NCBI GenBank assembly: GCA_943735955.1
Contig: OX030955.1
Location: 8,332,269-8,396,268, forward strand
Source: Piscicola geometra
Taxonomy: Eukaryota > Annelida > Clitellata > Hirudinida > Piscicolidae
Length of the DNA stretch: 64,000 bases
Reading direction: 5' to 3'
Shown here: positions 1 through 12,500 of the stretch, piece by piece
Position numbering within the stretch: the stretch's first letter is position 1
Layout: the number at the start of each line of letters is the position of its first letter
Position numbers and translations under genes: made by a program
The notes under the pieces: model-generated
Told to the model about the DNA's origin: nothing
Seen by the model: the letters and a program-made list of their open reading frames with translations, nothing else
Database searches by the model: none

Positions 1-467
1 GATCATGAAGATATGTCGTTTAAATGAACTTTCTAAGAAAAAATAAAAATAAATAATAGTGGGAATAAAAAAATATACAAATAAAAATACTTGGGAACCT
101 TAAAGAAAAAATATTAATTTATAAACAATCTTAACTAAAATGAGATTTAAAAGTCAAGCTTCGAATGATGGATCAGAATAAATCTAGTTTTCAATAAAAA
201 AATTAAAATTCGATTAAGTTTAAAATTTTATATAATATATAAAAGCTTAAGACACAAGTCTTAGACACATCGGTGCTGAAATACTTGAAAACATCCAATG
301 AAAACTAACAATGAAATAAGTTAAAGGCATGGGTATGTATGTACGAGCAGAAACATCAGTCACCACTACAAGCTTCACACTCAACGCATTCATAATCTGT
401 TACTCCAAATGTTCTTTTCTTATTTTCCAAAACAATCACACAAACTCAGATCACCAGCAATCGCCTT
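1..467. other. AT-rich sequence downstream of laminin beta
   Basis: AT-rich DNA beyond the laminin beta stop codon, so it should hold that gene's 3' untranslated region on the minus strand. I see no clear canonical poly(A) signal in the right orientation, and no coding potential, RNA gene or repeat. Confidence 0.5.
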
Positions 468-3400
468 TCAAGCAGTGCCACAGGTTCTCTGATACTTCTC
501 AATATTTCGGATGTCTAAGATGAGCCTTTCCATTTGTTTGGAGTGCGCTTTGGTCTCTTCCCCCCACCTGTCTAGCCTCACCTTCCGCATGTTGTACTTA
601 GACTTCCACTCTTTGGGTTCAGAATGGTTTGGATGATTAACAAGAGCATCCGAAGAAGAATAGCATGACGACGAAACAAATACTTGAGGTCTTTATGAAC
701 ATTAAAAAAATACGATTTGACTCACCATCCATGAATCCCTGCCAGCTAGACATTTTGCTTCTGAAGACACCAGCTTTCTCCCTGATTACTGCCAGTCTGT
801 CCTGCAGTTCTGAAATCTCTTTCGACTTGGCTAGCGTGTCATCGAAGGCTGACTTGTTGTCTTCCTCTATGCTTCTCATAATCTGCGTGGGTGTTTAGTG
901 AACGATTTATAAAAAAAGTTAGTTTTAAAAAGGTTTTGAGCAATATTTGTCGTCAAACCTTTTTGATTTTGTCGGTCATTTCTTCAGTCCTTCGCACGTT
1001 CTGCACCACCTTCTGGACGTCTGCCTCGTTCTTGAAAATCTTCTGACGCATCAGATTGATTCTGCCCGCCACGTTGTAACTCACCAGCTTTGTGAACTCA
1101 GTGAGGCCGTAAGTGGAAAGATTGCCCATCTGGAATGCAATTGCGTGAAAAACCGCTTGAGTGAGTTGATGAGTTTTTAAATAAACACATTTAAATGATT
1201 TAATCAACTATTTGTTGCATATATAAATATGCCTAGTGAATATTACTGGTCGTAAAACTTAAATTTTCAAGCCCCAAACCAACTTCTCCAAGCTCTCCAT
1301 CGATCAATGCCATTTTCTTTTTCAGTATCTCGAGTGAATCTCTCACGCCATCTTGAGCGGTCGAGGTGTGTCGCAGAATGGATCTTGTGTTGTTGACTCT
1401 ATTCTTGACCGATTCTGCAGAGTCTCTGAAAGCGGTTGGAAAATGCATTATAAATGCGTAGGAATTAAAAATATTAGTCAATTCAATTCTGAACTAGAAA
1501 AGTGATTTTGAAATCATTAAAGTTACCAAATGAGATATCAAACATCAACCAAAACACTAAATGACTTTTAAAAACGACAAGAAACCAACCTGGCTCTCTC
1601 CGCTCTGGCTTGCAGCTGGCTGACTTCTTCCAGGGTGTCTCTGGTGGCGAGGATGATGTGGTCGATGCTGGTGAGGGAGTTGAGGATGGTGAGAATCTTG
1701 CGCGAGAGGTCTTCTATGTCCCGCTCTGTAGGCTCTATGCGCATCTTCAAGACCACGTGAGCCAACTTGTTTGGCGGTTGTTTGTTTCATTTTATAAAAA
1801 AATAAAACAAATAATTTAATTATGTGATCTTCATGGAATTTTTACTTTTAAATTAATCATATACTTTTTCTTGGAAAAAAAACATTTTTTTCTACGACCA
1901 ACTACTCACCTCTCTGACATGATTCGGGTGTGTAGCAATGTCTTTCATGAAGGTATGCACTTCTTGAATGAAGTCTTCCACATCCAACGAGCTGGTGGAA
2001 GAAGTGTTGTGGAGGTTAGATGCTTCTCGGAACAACCTGTCGACCAGGAGTTTGACACTGCTGCACTGCTGATGCTTATACTCCACCTGGGAGGAAGGTG
2101 GAGATGAGGTGGATGTTTGAAAACATGTATTTCATTTAAAAAACAGATTTTGAAGTTACTTAAAAAGTTATTAGAAAGAATAAATATTGAAATTGAACGT
2201 TAAATTGAAGTGATAAACTATTCAAATGCTAGTTTGATTCTCAAACAACTACCCACTCTCGATTTAATAGTTTCCAATTCATTTTTCTTGGCGTCTCCAG
2301 CCTCTCTAGCCTGGGCAGCAAGTTCCAATGCATTGGAGGCCTTGTACACGGCCCCTTCCTGGCAGGTTAAGCCCACTCCACAGTGCCCACAGCCCGCTCC
2401 TCCACATATCTGGTCACATGGATTCCCTTGTCCGTCACACACCTTGGCAGAGCAAAAAGTGGAAATGTGTACAATTGTTTAAAATATTATTAAGAAAAAC
2501 TGATTGACGTTTATATGATAGGTAATTATGCAGAATTAACTTCATCGATTTCGGTATCAGAAAAAATAATACTGAAATTACATTTTTGATGAAATAATTA
2601 AAACCCATACGTAACAAAACCAACCAAGTTGTTGAGATGAATGATGGTTTTTTTGGAATTACTGATTTCAGAGCGCAGTTCCCTCAAAAGATCGCCATTG
2701 TTTGAGTTCATGTGCTCGATCTCCGCTTTCTTCGATTCGATGATTCGATCGGCATTGGTCCGAGTTTGTTGCGATCGGAAGCGGTTGTGCGAGAAGTTGT
2801 GCACCTTGCTACGAACGCTGTACGAACGGTTGTAGCTTTCGCGTATTGAGTCGTAAGCGCCTGCGTGGTTGAGATGAGTGACTTGAATTCATGAAATTAT
2901 TGGTTAAGAAGGATATTACTATTTGAAGCCTTGTATTATTCGTTTTTATTTATTACCTAATTATTAATTTATGCGTCAAATTATGATTAAAAATAATTAC
3001 TGCTTGTATTATTCATCGCACATTGTGGTATTGATTTCCAGGTCTCACCTGAAGTGTCCTTCTCCTGGATGCCAGTGGCATTGAGTTTGAGGTCGAAGAC
3101 GAGTCTCGTGAGGGCTTCGATGCGCTGCTTGATGAGGTTCATGCGCTCTGAGAGGCCGTAGATCTGGCCTGAAGTGTTCCTGCCCTGACTCTCCAGTTGG
3201 CCCAATTGTCTATCGTACTGACTCATGTTCAGCCTGTTTGTAGAAGTTTGTGAATTCGTTTGTCGTTTAAAGCTTCATGGCACAACGTTCCTTTAATTCT
3301 TTTACCAATTAACTCTGGGGTAATTTATTGTGTAGCAATAAATTTATTATTTTTATTTCTAGTTTTTTTTAAACGCACGTGACCTTAGCTCATTGATGTT

Positions 3401-3591
3401 TCGGTACAGACGGTCGAGGTCCTGGGAGCCTGGCCACGAAGGGTCACTCTCTTCGACGAGCCTTCGGACTTCTTCGATTCGGACATGCATCTCATGGAAC
3501 TCTCTCATGTAAGAGTGGCCTGCTCCAGACGTCTGCACATCTCTGCTCATCCGGTGTATCTCGTTCAGATCGACTGTCGTTGTTTGTGCTT
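468..3591 (-). other. LAMB: laminin beta coiled-coil domain and Cys-rich alpha insert
   Basis: Exons: 3384-~3591, 3049-3233, 2625-2860, 2257-2442, 1910-2086, 1590-1765, ~1284-1425, 959-1129, 726-882 and 468-~610. They encode heptad-rich, charged sequence that pairs with alpha and gamma chains. Exon 2257-2442 holds the beta-specific alpha insert between coils II and I ([21 protein letters not shown]). The N-terminal part of exon 1590-1765 ([20 protein letters not shown]) aligns with the beta-1 sequence VAEKVLAVEMPSTPQQLQNL. The C-terminal Cys (residue about 1763) is expected to form the interchain disulfide at the tip of the long arm. Confidence 0.9.
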
Positions 3592-6500
3592 CTTCAGTTA
3601 TTATTAGGAAGTTAAGGCATTTTCAAGTAGTTTATATGTTTCCAGTTAATTATAAAATGATATTAATAATTAAAATGAATGGACCCAAAAACTTCTAAAT
3701 ATTCAACAAACCATTCATTTCATCGATGATCTTCTCCCACGAATCGTAGCAGGGTCCGCACGGAATGCAGTTTGGCAGTGATCCAGTGGCTCCTCTGGCA
3801 CAGTGGTTGCACAGGTGTCCTGAAACTCCCTTCTGACAACGACACACGCCGGTGCGCTTGTCACACTCTTGACTGATGGAGCCTTGAGGGTTGCAGCGAC
3901 AGCCTGCCAGTTGTGGTGAGTCTTAAGATAAAAATAAATTGAACATTTATAAAGTTCGTCAAAATTATACAACACCATAAGAATCAAGTTTAAAAAATGT
4001 GTTTATGTGCCGTGAACGAAAAAGAATTAGAGCAAAAAAAATGTATTTTAAAGCATTTTTGCGTACGTTGGCACTGGACATTAGGGTCTCCCCAGTGGAG
4101 ACTTGAGCACTCACTGCAATCCCTGCCCCCTCTGCCAGGCCTGCAGTGACACTTGCCGCTGAACTGGTGTTGGTTTGATGGTGTTGTTTGGATGGTGGTT
4201 TGATTGTGATTTGATGGTCTTGCTATTTTGGTGGTAAAGTTATTCATTTATTCTCATCAATTTTTTAGATGTCTTCTTGGCGAGCGAGTTGGCTTAGATG
4301 GTAAGTTCGTTGGACTTGTAACTTAAAGGTCGCCAGTTCGAATCTCTGTTGAGCCAACCGTGAGATATCAGTGTATATGATGCGGTGTTTCACGACGTAT
4401 GTCGTGTGTGTGGCGCCTCAGTTGCGTGCCTTGGCGCATTATAAATAGGCATTATTATTTGTTTCACCTGGTCACACTGAGTCGATTGCGAGCCCACGGG
4501 ATCACAACGGCAAGCTTCACAGCCCTTCCCACTGGCCAGCTTCCAGTGCAGGGGCTGGCAAGTGTCGCAGTTCTGACCAACCACGTGAGGCAGACAGTGA
4601 CACGTGCCCGTAATGGGGTCACATGACTGCAGCAGATCTTTGCGAGATCCAAGTACGTTGCAAGCACACGCTGTAATGGAGGTTTTAGTGTTAAATCACT
4701 AATATGAATTTTCGATTGATTTATTTTTTATGGATAAACAATTTAAAACAAATTTAAACATCTTTTTTCCCTGAAATCTTTTCTCATCGACCCTGAATCC
4801 ATCCCACTCACGCACACAACTCTGCCTCAGGGCATCTCCATGGAAACCCCTCTTGCACTTCTCGCAGTGCCTGCCTTCAGTGTTGTGCAGGCAGTTCAGA
4901 CATTGCCCTGTGGTGGAATGTGCGCTTGTGAGAGCTTCGTTTAAGACAACTAATTTTTCCAATTTATTTACAATTAAATTTTTGTCAAATTAAAAATCGT
5001 TTAAAAATCCAAATTAAAATGAGTCGTTTAATCAACTAATTACTCCATTTTATCTCTTTCTCATCAAGTAAGCCACCAACCCACCTGTCTCTCGATCACA
5101 CGCTCCAGGAGCAACAGGGTCGATGTTTCCGTTGCAGGAACAAGCCTCGCACTTGCCTCCTCGCTGTGTGGGAAGACCAAAGAATCCATCAATGCAGACG
5201 TCACATCTCTCGCCTGGTTGGAGGATAGGTTCTCGGGCTCATTGGCTTGAAGATATTATGAGATCTTAATGCTGGCGATATAGTTTGATAAGGGTTGAAA
5301 GTTATCTAATTAATTAATAGTTTGTAAAAATTATTTTAATTTCTTTTCCAAGCACATTACTATCACGCCAATCCCGCAACTTACCGCCATATCCATGAAG
5401 ACATCGGCAGACCACGTGGTTACCAGGGGTGACTTCACACGAGTGCGCATGTGACACTTCAGCAGAGGGGCAAGGACAACGACGACAACCGGACCTAAAA
5501 TCTCCATAGTAACCGTCAGCACACCTAATTAAAATGATCAACGTAGTTGAACTTTTTTTATTGTTATTAAATTTAACTTTGTTGGATTTGTATTGGAAGA
5601 CTGAGAACATTAAATACAATTCTAAACTTAATGCGTTAAAAAATTTGATTTCAAGGAACTTAGGTTTAAAAGACTGACAACTTTCCTATACATTAGTAAA
5701 TCTCTCCACAAACGAACCTTTCACAATTGGGTCCTCCAGAGTTATCTCTGCATCTGAGACACTCTCCCGTTTCAGTGTGGCACTCGTCAGCCCTGCCATT
5801 GCACTGGCACTGTCTGCATCGAGGAAAGCCCCAGTGACCCCGCTGACAGTCCCCACATCTGGTTGCGTGGAGGGGCAGAATAAGTGGAAGTGTAAATATT
5901 TTTTAAAACTTTTTTGGGATTTTTGTTAAATTTAAACACGAAAAAAAGTAAGTTTTTGTTTTAATGAAAATATATGTAAAAATCCATTCGAGATAGTTGA
6001 CCAAACAGTTAAGAACAACGTGAAATTAGAAAAAAGTGCTCAAAAAAGTTTTCTTCAAAAAACTTACTGTTGTCCGTATGCAGTAGGCTTACAGGGACAT
6101 TTGCCGGTTCTCTGGTCACACTCCCTCCCCAAAGAGCCTTCGATGTGGCAGGCACACGCTGGATGTGGTGGAAATTAAGTCGAGGTGGAAAAACTGGTTG
6201 ATCTGAAGTTTGTGAGGTGTAGGATTGAAGGAGGAAATAATAGAAAATGAAGTGGTTAAAATGGGAAAAATTGAGAACAAAGGTTTAAAATTGCATTCTA
6301 AAAATTGTGATTCGCAATGAATAAAAAAACAAAAACTTGCAAGAATTAAAAAAAATGTCAATAAAAAAGTGTAAACATCACTACCAACCAACACATCCCT
6401 GGCTTGAAAGGCCGTAATGCAGAGGAACACACTTGTCGCACTTTCGCCCCATCACATTCGGTCGGCACTGGCATTGGCCTAAGGTGAACGCGGGCATGGA

Positions 6501-9500
6501 AGTGTTTTTGCATGAGTAGATAAATTAATTTTAACAAATTAATGAATAACAATTTTCACATTTTATTTCTTTAATTTTATAATTTTAAAATACTCTCACC
6601 TCCTCTGACGTCACACTGCAAAGATTCGGATCCAGTTGGATGGCATTCACAGGCTGATCAAGCATTTGATGATGATGCGGGTCAAAGTTATTTTATTAGC
6701 ACTTTATTAACTGAAAAACAGAATATATTGAAACTCTAAATTGTTACCTAGCGAAAAATAAATAAATTCACAATACTAGAGCGCCACAAACGTTTAGCTC
6801 CGTCGTTGATGGCGACTGAAGAGCTGAAGACCAGATTCTGGCATTCCTTGAGAGAGGAGTTGTGGGAGGGGGTGTGGAAGTGCTGCATGCATCGGTACCT
6901 GCGGAAAAGGTTGGCGATCTCTTGGTGCTCAGGATCCTCGAAGATCGGATGACCTGCGCTGCCTGGTAGTAGAACCAGCTGTGGTGGAGTGGTGGAGAAG
7001 TGAAGTTGTAAAAAAAGTGTTATTTTTAGAGATTGAATGGCATGTAAGTTTGATAATCAGAATACTGAATAAAAGGCTGAAAAGTATGATACCTATAACA
7101 TGCAACAGGTAAAACATCTTCATGAAACAAAGTACTCTTACAAACCACCTCCCACAAATGCCTACAGAGTCGACGAAGAGGTACATGTCCTCTTGATGAT
7201 GATACTCTGGAAAGGTCAAGGTGACCTTGTACCTGACTCCCTTCTCGAAGCATGACGTAGGGGTCACTAGCACGTATTTTGCATCTGTTGAAGGGCATGA
7301 TTTAACTGAAAAACTAAATTTTTGAAAAACTTTAACGGATCAAATAACAGTCAAACAGCGAAACACACAAACACAAACACGGGTCTATGGAGAATGATTT
7401 GTGGTCGTCTGCTGCGATGTGGTTGTGGCAAGCTCCCCAGCCTCTTCCTCTTCCTCCCATCTTCTCCACTTGCACCCTGATGTCTTCCCATCTTTGTGGC
7501 ATCTGTGGAGTAGATGACCGTAAGCCTCCACGTTTTGAAAAATGTAATCAAAAGCTTTTGAATATTTCAGTGAAGTTCAAACCATTACAAAAGCTTACAA
7601 TAGTTCCATTCATTCAAAAGCAATGCTTGAAGATGCAAAGACACCTTGGCTTCGTAGCGCACGAGCATGTCATAATCCATTGAGTGAGGAATGTTGTCGA
7701 CCAAGAACTCCAGACTGGCTCGTTCATGCACGCGCATGTAGCCTGACCCCGTCCAATCCACGTCCTTGCGCCACTCCCTGTTCTCCAGCTCCACCTCCTG
7801 CAGCGTGGTGATATAAAGTGACGTGGCATTGCTATTGGCAGAGTGAAGTGTGTTATGTGGGGCTAAAAGAGTATAAAAAATAAGGTGGAGTAAGAAGAAG
7901 TGATCGTATGTAAATTTCCATGAGCCACTCACTCCAACAGGTCTGGCCAGTTCGGCTTCGTACAACAACCAGTCTAACAGCGGGTAGTAATAACCCTTTT
8001 CCACCTGTGAAGCATGCGTTGAAAATTGCCTATTCAGAAAATCCAGCATTTCAACACCCTTTCAACAATTGTACAAAGATATTTTTTCCATGCATTTAAT
8101 TAATTTTAATTTTGTAAATTTATTATTTTTAAAAACAATCGAATAAAGGTCACTCAAATATATTAATTTGTTTTCATAAAACAGCACAAAAAGTATTTCA
8201 AACAGTACTCAAAAGCATGCACCCCTCCAACCCACACGCACCTGGTTACAGTACCTGCCAGTGATGTGGGGCCGGCATCTGCACTGGCCTGTGTAAGTGT
8301 CACACTGGCTGTCAATCGAGCCCCCCACGTCACAGTTGCACGCCTTGCAGCCCTGAGGATCAGTGCCCAGTCCCCAGTAGCCTTTCTGCACAAATCGTGG
8401 AAGCATAGGTGAATGAATTGTTGAATTTAAAAACGTTATTATTGAATAAATTACTGCAGGAAACGATAATAATCATTAAATTATCATTAAACCTTTTCAC
8501 AGCAACACCCTCTCACCATGCAAGTGTCGCAGGCTCTTCCTGTCACAAACCTCTTGCAGTTGCATTCTCCTGACCTGCTCTCACACTCCAAGCCCTCCAC
8601 TGTGCCGGCCTTGTGGCACGAACAAGCTGCGGCAAGATGCAAATATTGAAAATGTTTTATTCCATTTATAATTATTTGAATTAATTCAAACTTTTTATTT
8701 ATTTCTTCAACCTTTGTTCGATCAAACTCAACTCCACCACTTCCAACAAACGTCTGCATCCTTCAGGGTTGTGTCTATCCAGGTCGAAGTAGCCAGGGAG
8801 ACAGGTGTCACAGCGTGGTCCAGTCACCAACCTTTTGCACATGCACCTGCCAGCCACCATGCCAGAGGAGGCCTCGGTCACACTATCACACTCACCCATG
8901 TTCTGGCTGCCCATCGGGTCACAGTCGCATTCTGGAAAGATGCAATGTGCAAGATTCAGTCACTCAAGTTTGAGTTTAGAAGGTTTTCAGTGCCACTTTG
9001 AATTAATTGATCTTACATGGAACTGTAAATACCGCATTTAAAATCATTTAATTTTTCGATTTTTATAAAACAATCGGTTCATTATCAAGGTAGGTAGGTG
9101 ACTGTAGGACACATACGCAGGCAGGTTTGGGGGTGGTTGCGAGGGACGTTAGGGTTGCGGTAGTAGTTGGGTCGACACTCTTCGCAATTCTGACCCATGG
9201 TGTTGTCTTGACAGTTGTCGCAAACGCCTGCAGGTAATGATGATGATGATGATGAGGTAATAATTATGATAATGATGGGGAAGTGATAATGATGATGAGG
9301 GCAATGATGAGAAGGTAGTGATGATGATGATGAGGAAGGAGACAGCGACGATTATACGGTAGTTAAAAATAAAACTATTTCTAGAACTTAGTTATTTTTA
9401 TATTAAACAAACTTCAAAGTTTCTCATAGTCGAACACTTTTCGAACCTCCATTACGCTGGTCGTTTGCCTCGTAAACTGCAGGATCGAAGTGGCACTTGG

Positions 9501-12500
9501 AGGAGTGGTTGTTGCAGTTGCACTCTGTGGGGGTAGTGGTTGTGGTAGTGGTGGTTGTGTTTGTGGTGGTGGTGGTGATGGTGATGGTGGTTGTGGTGAT
9601 GGTGGTGGTTGTGGTAGTGGTGGTGGTATTGGTGGTGGTGGTAGTAGTGGTGATAGTGGTGATGCTTGTGGTGGTGGTATTGGTGGTTGTGGTGGTAGTG
9701 GTGGTGGTTGAGAAGTGGTGGTGAGCGGGGTAATGGAAATCAATAAAGTTAAAAAAGCCCTAAAGCCTTATACTATGTCTGCTTGGTTGTATTCATCATA
9801 AGTTATACGTTATTAATATAAAATTACATTATGAATCACTATTACTTGTGACATACGTTGGCACTCGTTCTTCTTTTCTCCATGGGCAGGCCTCCAGGGA
9901 AGGTTTTGGTAGAAGGACTGGCATCTTTCGCAGTTGTGGCCAGTGGTGTGGTGGTTGCATTTGCACTTTCCGTATACCTGGAAGCGTGGTGGAGAAATGA
10001 TGAGTTGCATTCTGGTTCTTTTATGGTGTCTAACGGGTTGAAACTTGAATAACTTTTTGCTCTTTTTAAATCTTAGTAATTTAAAAAAATGTAAACTTCG
10101 AAGATTTTATAAAAAATATAAATCAATTCAATGTTAATGACTCTTTAAAGTGTTTAAGATTAGTTTGCTAATGTATTCAGGCTCTGCTGAATTTTCTCTT
10201 AGTTACAGATAAAAAGATAAGACTGAAAATAAGAACTTTTCAATTATTAAAAATTCTAAAAGTTAAAACAAGATTAATGATAAGAAAAATTCACTTTCAA
10301 ACTGTCTTAACATTTTGACTTATATCATTGAGTGATGTGATTATGTCAAATATTTTGCTCTTTATACAAAAATAACATCCTTTATGATGTATTAAAAATA
10401 CTTGTGTTCGTATGAACGTTTCCTTGTGCGTTTATACAACGCCCAGGATCAAAAAAGATTAATAACTTGCACTCTCCATAACCTCAAACTTTTTTCAACC
10501 TTAAAAAAGCTTAGTCTGTCAGTAGTAGGGGACAAAATTGGATTAACTTAAATAGAATGAAAAATGGTTTAAGGTGGCGTCGATCCAGAAAGATTTCGAC
10601 TTATTTCATGTGTGATATCAAAGCTAGAGACTTTCCTGTTAATATGTGAGTGCGTTTATTGTAACTTGCTTGAGTTATCTCCGAAGTTCAGAGGACCAGC
10701 TGAAACTACTGGGCCGTTCAGATAACCGTCTGTGCCTGATTGCAAACTTAATTGGTGGGCCACAAAGTCTTTCCAATAGCAAGTCAGTTCATTCAGGCCA
10801 AACAAGAAATGTGAACTTTCCACTCATTTCCTGCGACATTGTTTTCACTTTAAAACTATTTCCTTCTTTCATTTACAACGCTAATTGGTTCTTATACTTA
10901 CATCGTTTTACAACCCTTTGAAGCGTCTAAGGCATGTTAGAAGGGGTAATAACTTGTCTTCTCAGCATCAGCTAATGGAGGAATGTGCTAGTGAATTTGA
11001 AAAAATATTTGTTGTTGATCATCACAAAGAATGAAGGCTGTTACTCGAATTCCAAATCAATTAGCTGGCGTTCTTAAACAGAGAGAAAAATAAAAGAATT
11101 GGAAAAGAGGGAGGAATGAAGAGATGAGCTAGAAAGAAGAGAGGATAGTAAATAAGGCGGATGAAAGCGTGCATGATGTTAGCTTGAGAGTTCAATAGTG
11201 CTATTTTTACACATTTTTATAAAAAACCTTTTAAGTAAAGCATGAAAAATTATAATTTTATACAAATAATCAACAAATCGAAAAAGTAATGCGGAAAATC
11301 AAAGAGCAATTTCATCAAAGCATCCTCAAAGCCTGTTTAGATGAAGGCGTTGCGAATGGCAAACAGATTTTAGGTACGTTTTTATTGAGGCCTTGAGAAA
11401 GTAAGTAGAAAGGGTGAGAGAAGTATTGTATCGTTAATTTATTCATGAAGGGTGAGAGCATTCCTAAAACAGGCAAAGATGTTGAAGCGAGAACAAGCAT
11501 GGACTTTTAATCTTAACACACTTTTTAAATTCTATTAGCAAGACTTTCCAAGTGAAAAAAGCCATAAAGTTCACTCTAGCAACACAAACAACAGCATTCT
11601 CCTTCTACTATTAAAAAACACCCTTCATGTATCTATCATCATCATCAAAACCCATGCACCCTCTATGCCCCCTCCATGTACCTTCCATTCACCCTAAATG
11701 CATCCTCCATGCACTCACCTTCCCTGTACTCACTCTCCCTCCCCTCATTCACTCACCATTCCTCTGGCAGACTGGCCATTTAGGGGAATGCATTGGTCGG
11801 CATGGCCATAGCAGGAGCAGAAGCCACTCACCACCATGTTGTAGAGGGCGTAGTAATAGCTCTGTTGCCCTGCCCCCAAGAGATTGTCACCTATGGAGGT
11901 GGGGAAGATGGGTTGGGTTGAGTGAAAATAGGTTTGGATGAGTGGGTTTGGGTGGGTGGGTTTGGGTGGATGATGGGTGAGTTGAGTTGGGAGGCTTAGA
12001 ACTCTTAAATGCATGGATTATTAGATAGAATAAAAATAATGAATAAAAAATTGTTGAAAAATCTAAAAAGAAAGAAAATAGGTAGAAGTAGGTAATCACA
12101 GAGGTCGGTGATAAAGGAGGTATTAAGGCAAGGTGGGCGGGTCTTCAGCTCTTAATCAATGTTTAGAAGCATTGTTTCTGGGTAATTAATTGCGAGAATA
12201 GGTTGCCTAAGAAGAAGAGAATTATTTTTGTAACTCGAAAAAATAAAATCAAAAGAATCATTTTTCGATATGTTCAGAAAGTTCGAAGCGATGATAAGCA
12301 CCAGTTATTGCGATGATGCCTTTTCGTTTATTCCGAACGGTCGGATAATATTTCCGCATTGAAGAAAGTTACAGAGGCTGAGTCATGCGTAGACTGGCGG
12401 CTATATAGTGCTGATAATGACTTTTATTCGACGTTTTGCCTAAGGGTTAGGGTTGTTTCCTACATGGTGCTCTAAATATATGAAGCTTGTAGTTCGGCTG

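Larger units (their letters stand above)
8242..9977 (-). other. LAMB: laminin beta first LE (EGF-like) block
   Basis: Exons: 9857-9977, 9447-9524, 9117-9227, 8752-8931, 8517-8626 and 8242-8385. Each carries the eight-cysteine LE pattern, for example [34 protein letters not shown] and [14 protein letters not shown]. The block corresponds to LE1 to LE5 and ends where domain IV type B begins. LE repeats form the rod of the short arm. The 9524-9857 intron carries a GGT-rich minisatellite. Confidence 0.93.

Noticed and set aside
4279..4360. Functional tRNA-Thr gene
   Set aside because: The T stem does not pair and the acceptor stem is inconsistent, despite good A and B boxes.
10646..10921. Gene inside the large laminin intron
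   Set aside because: A 91-codon frame without similarity to anything known. It is likely chance.
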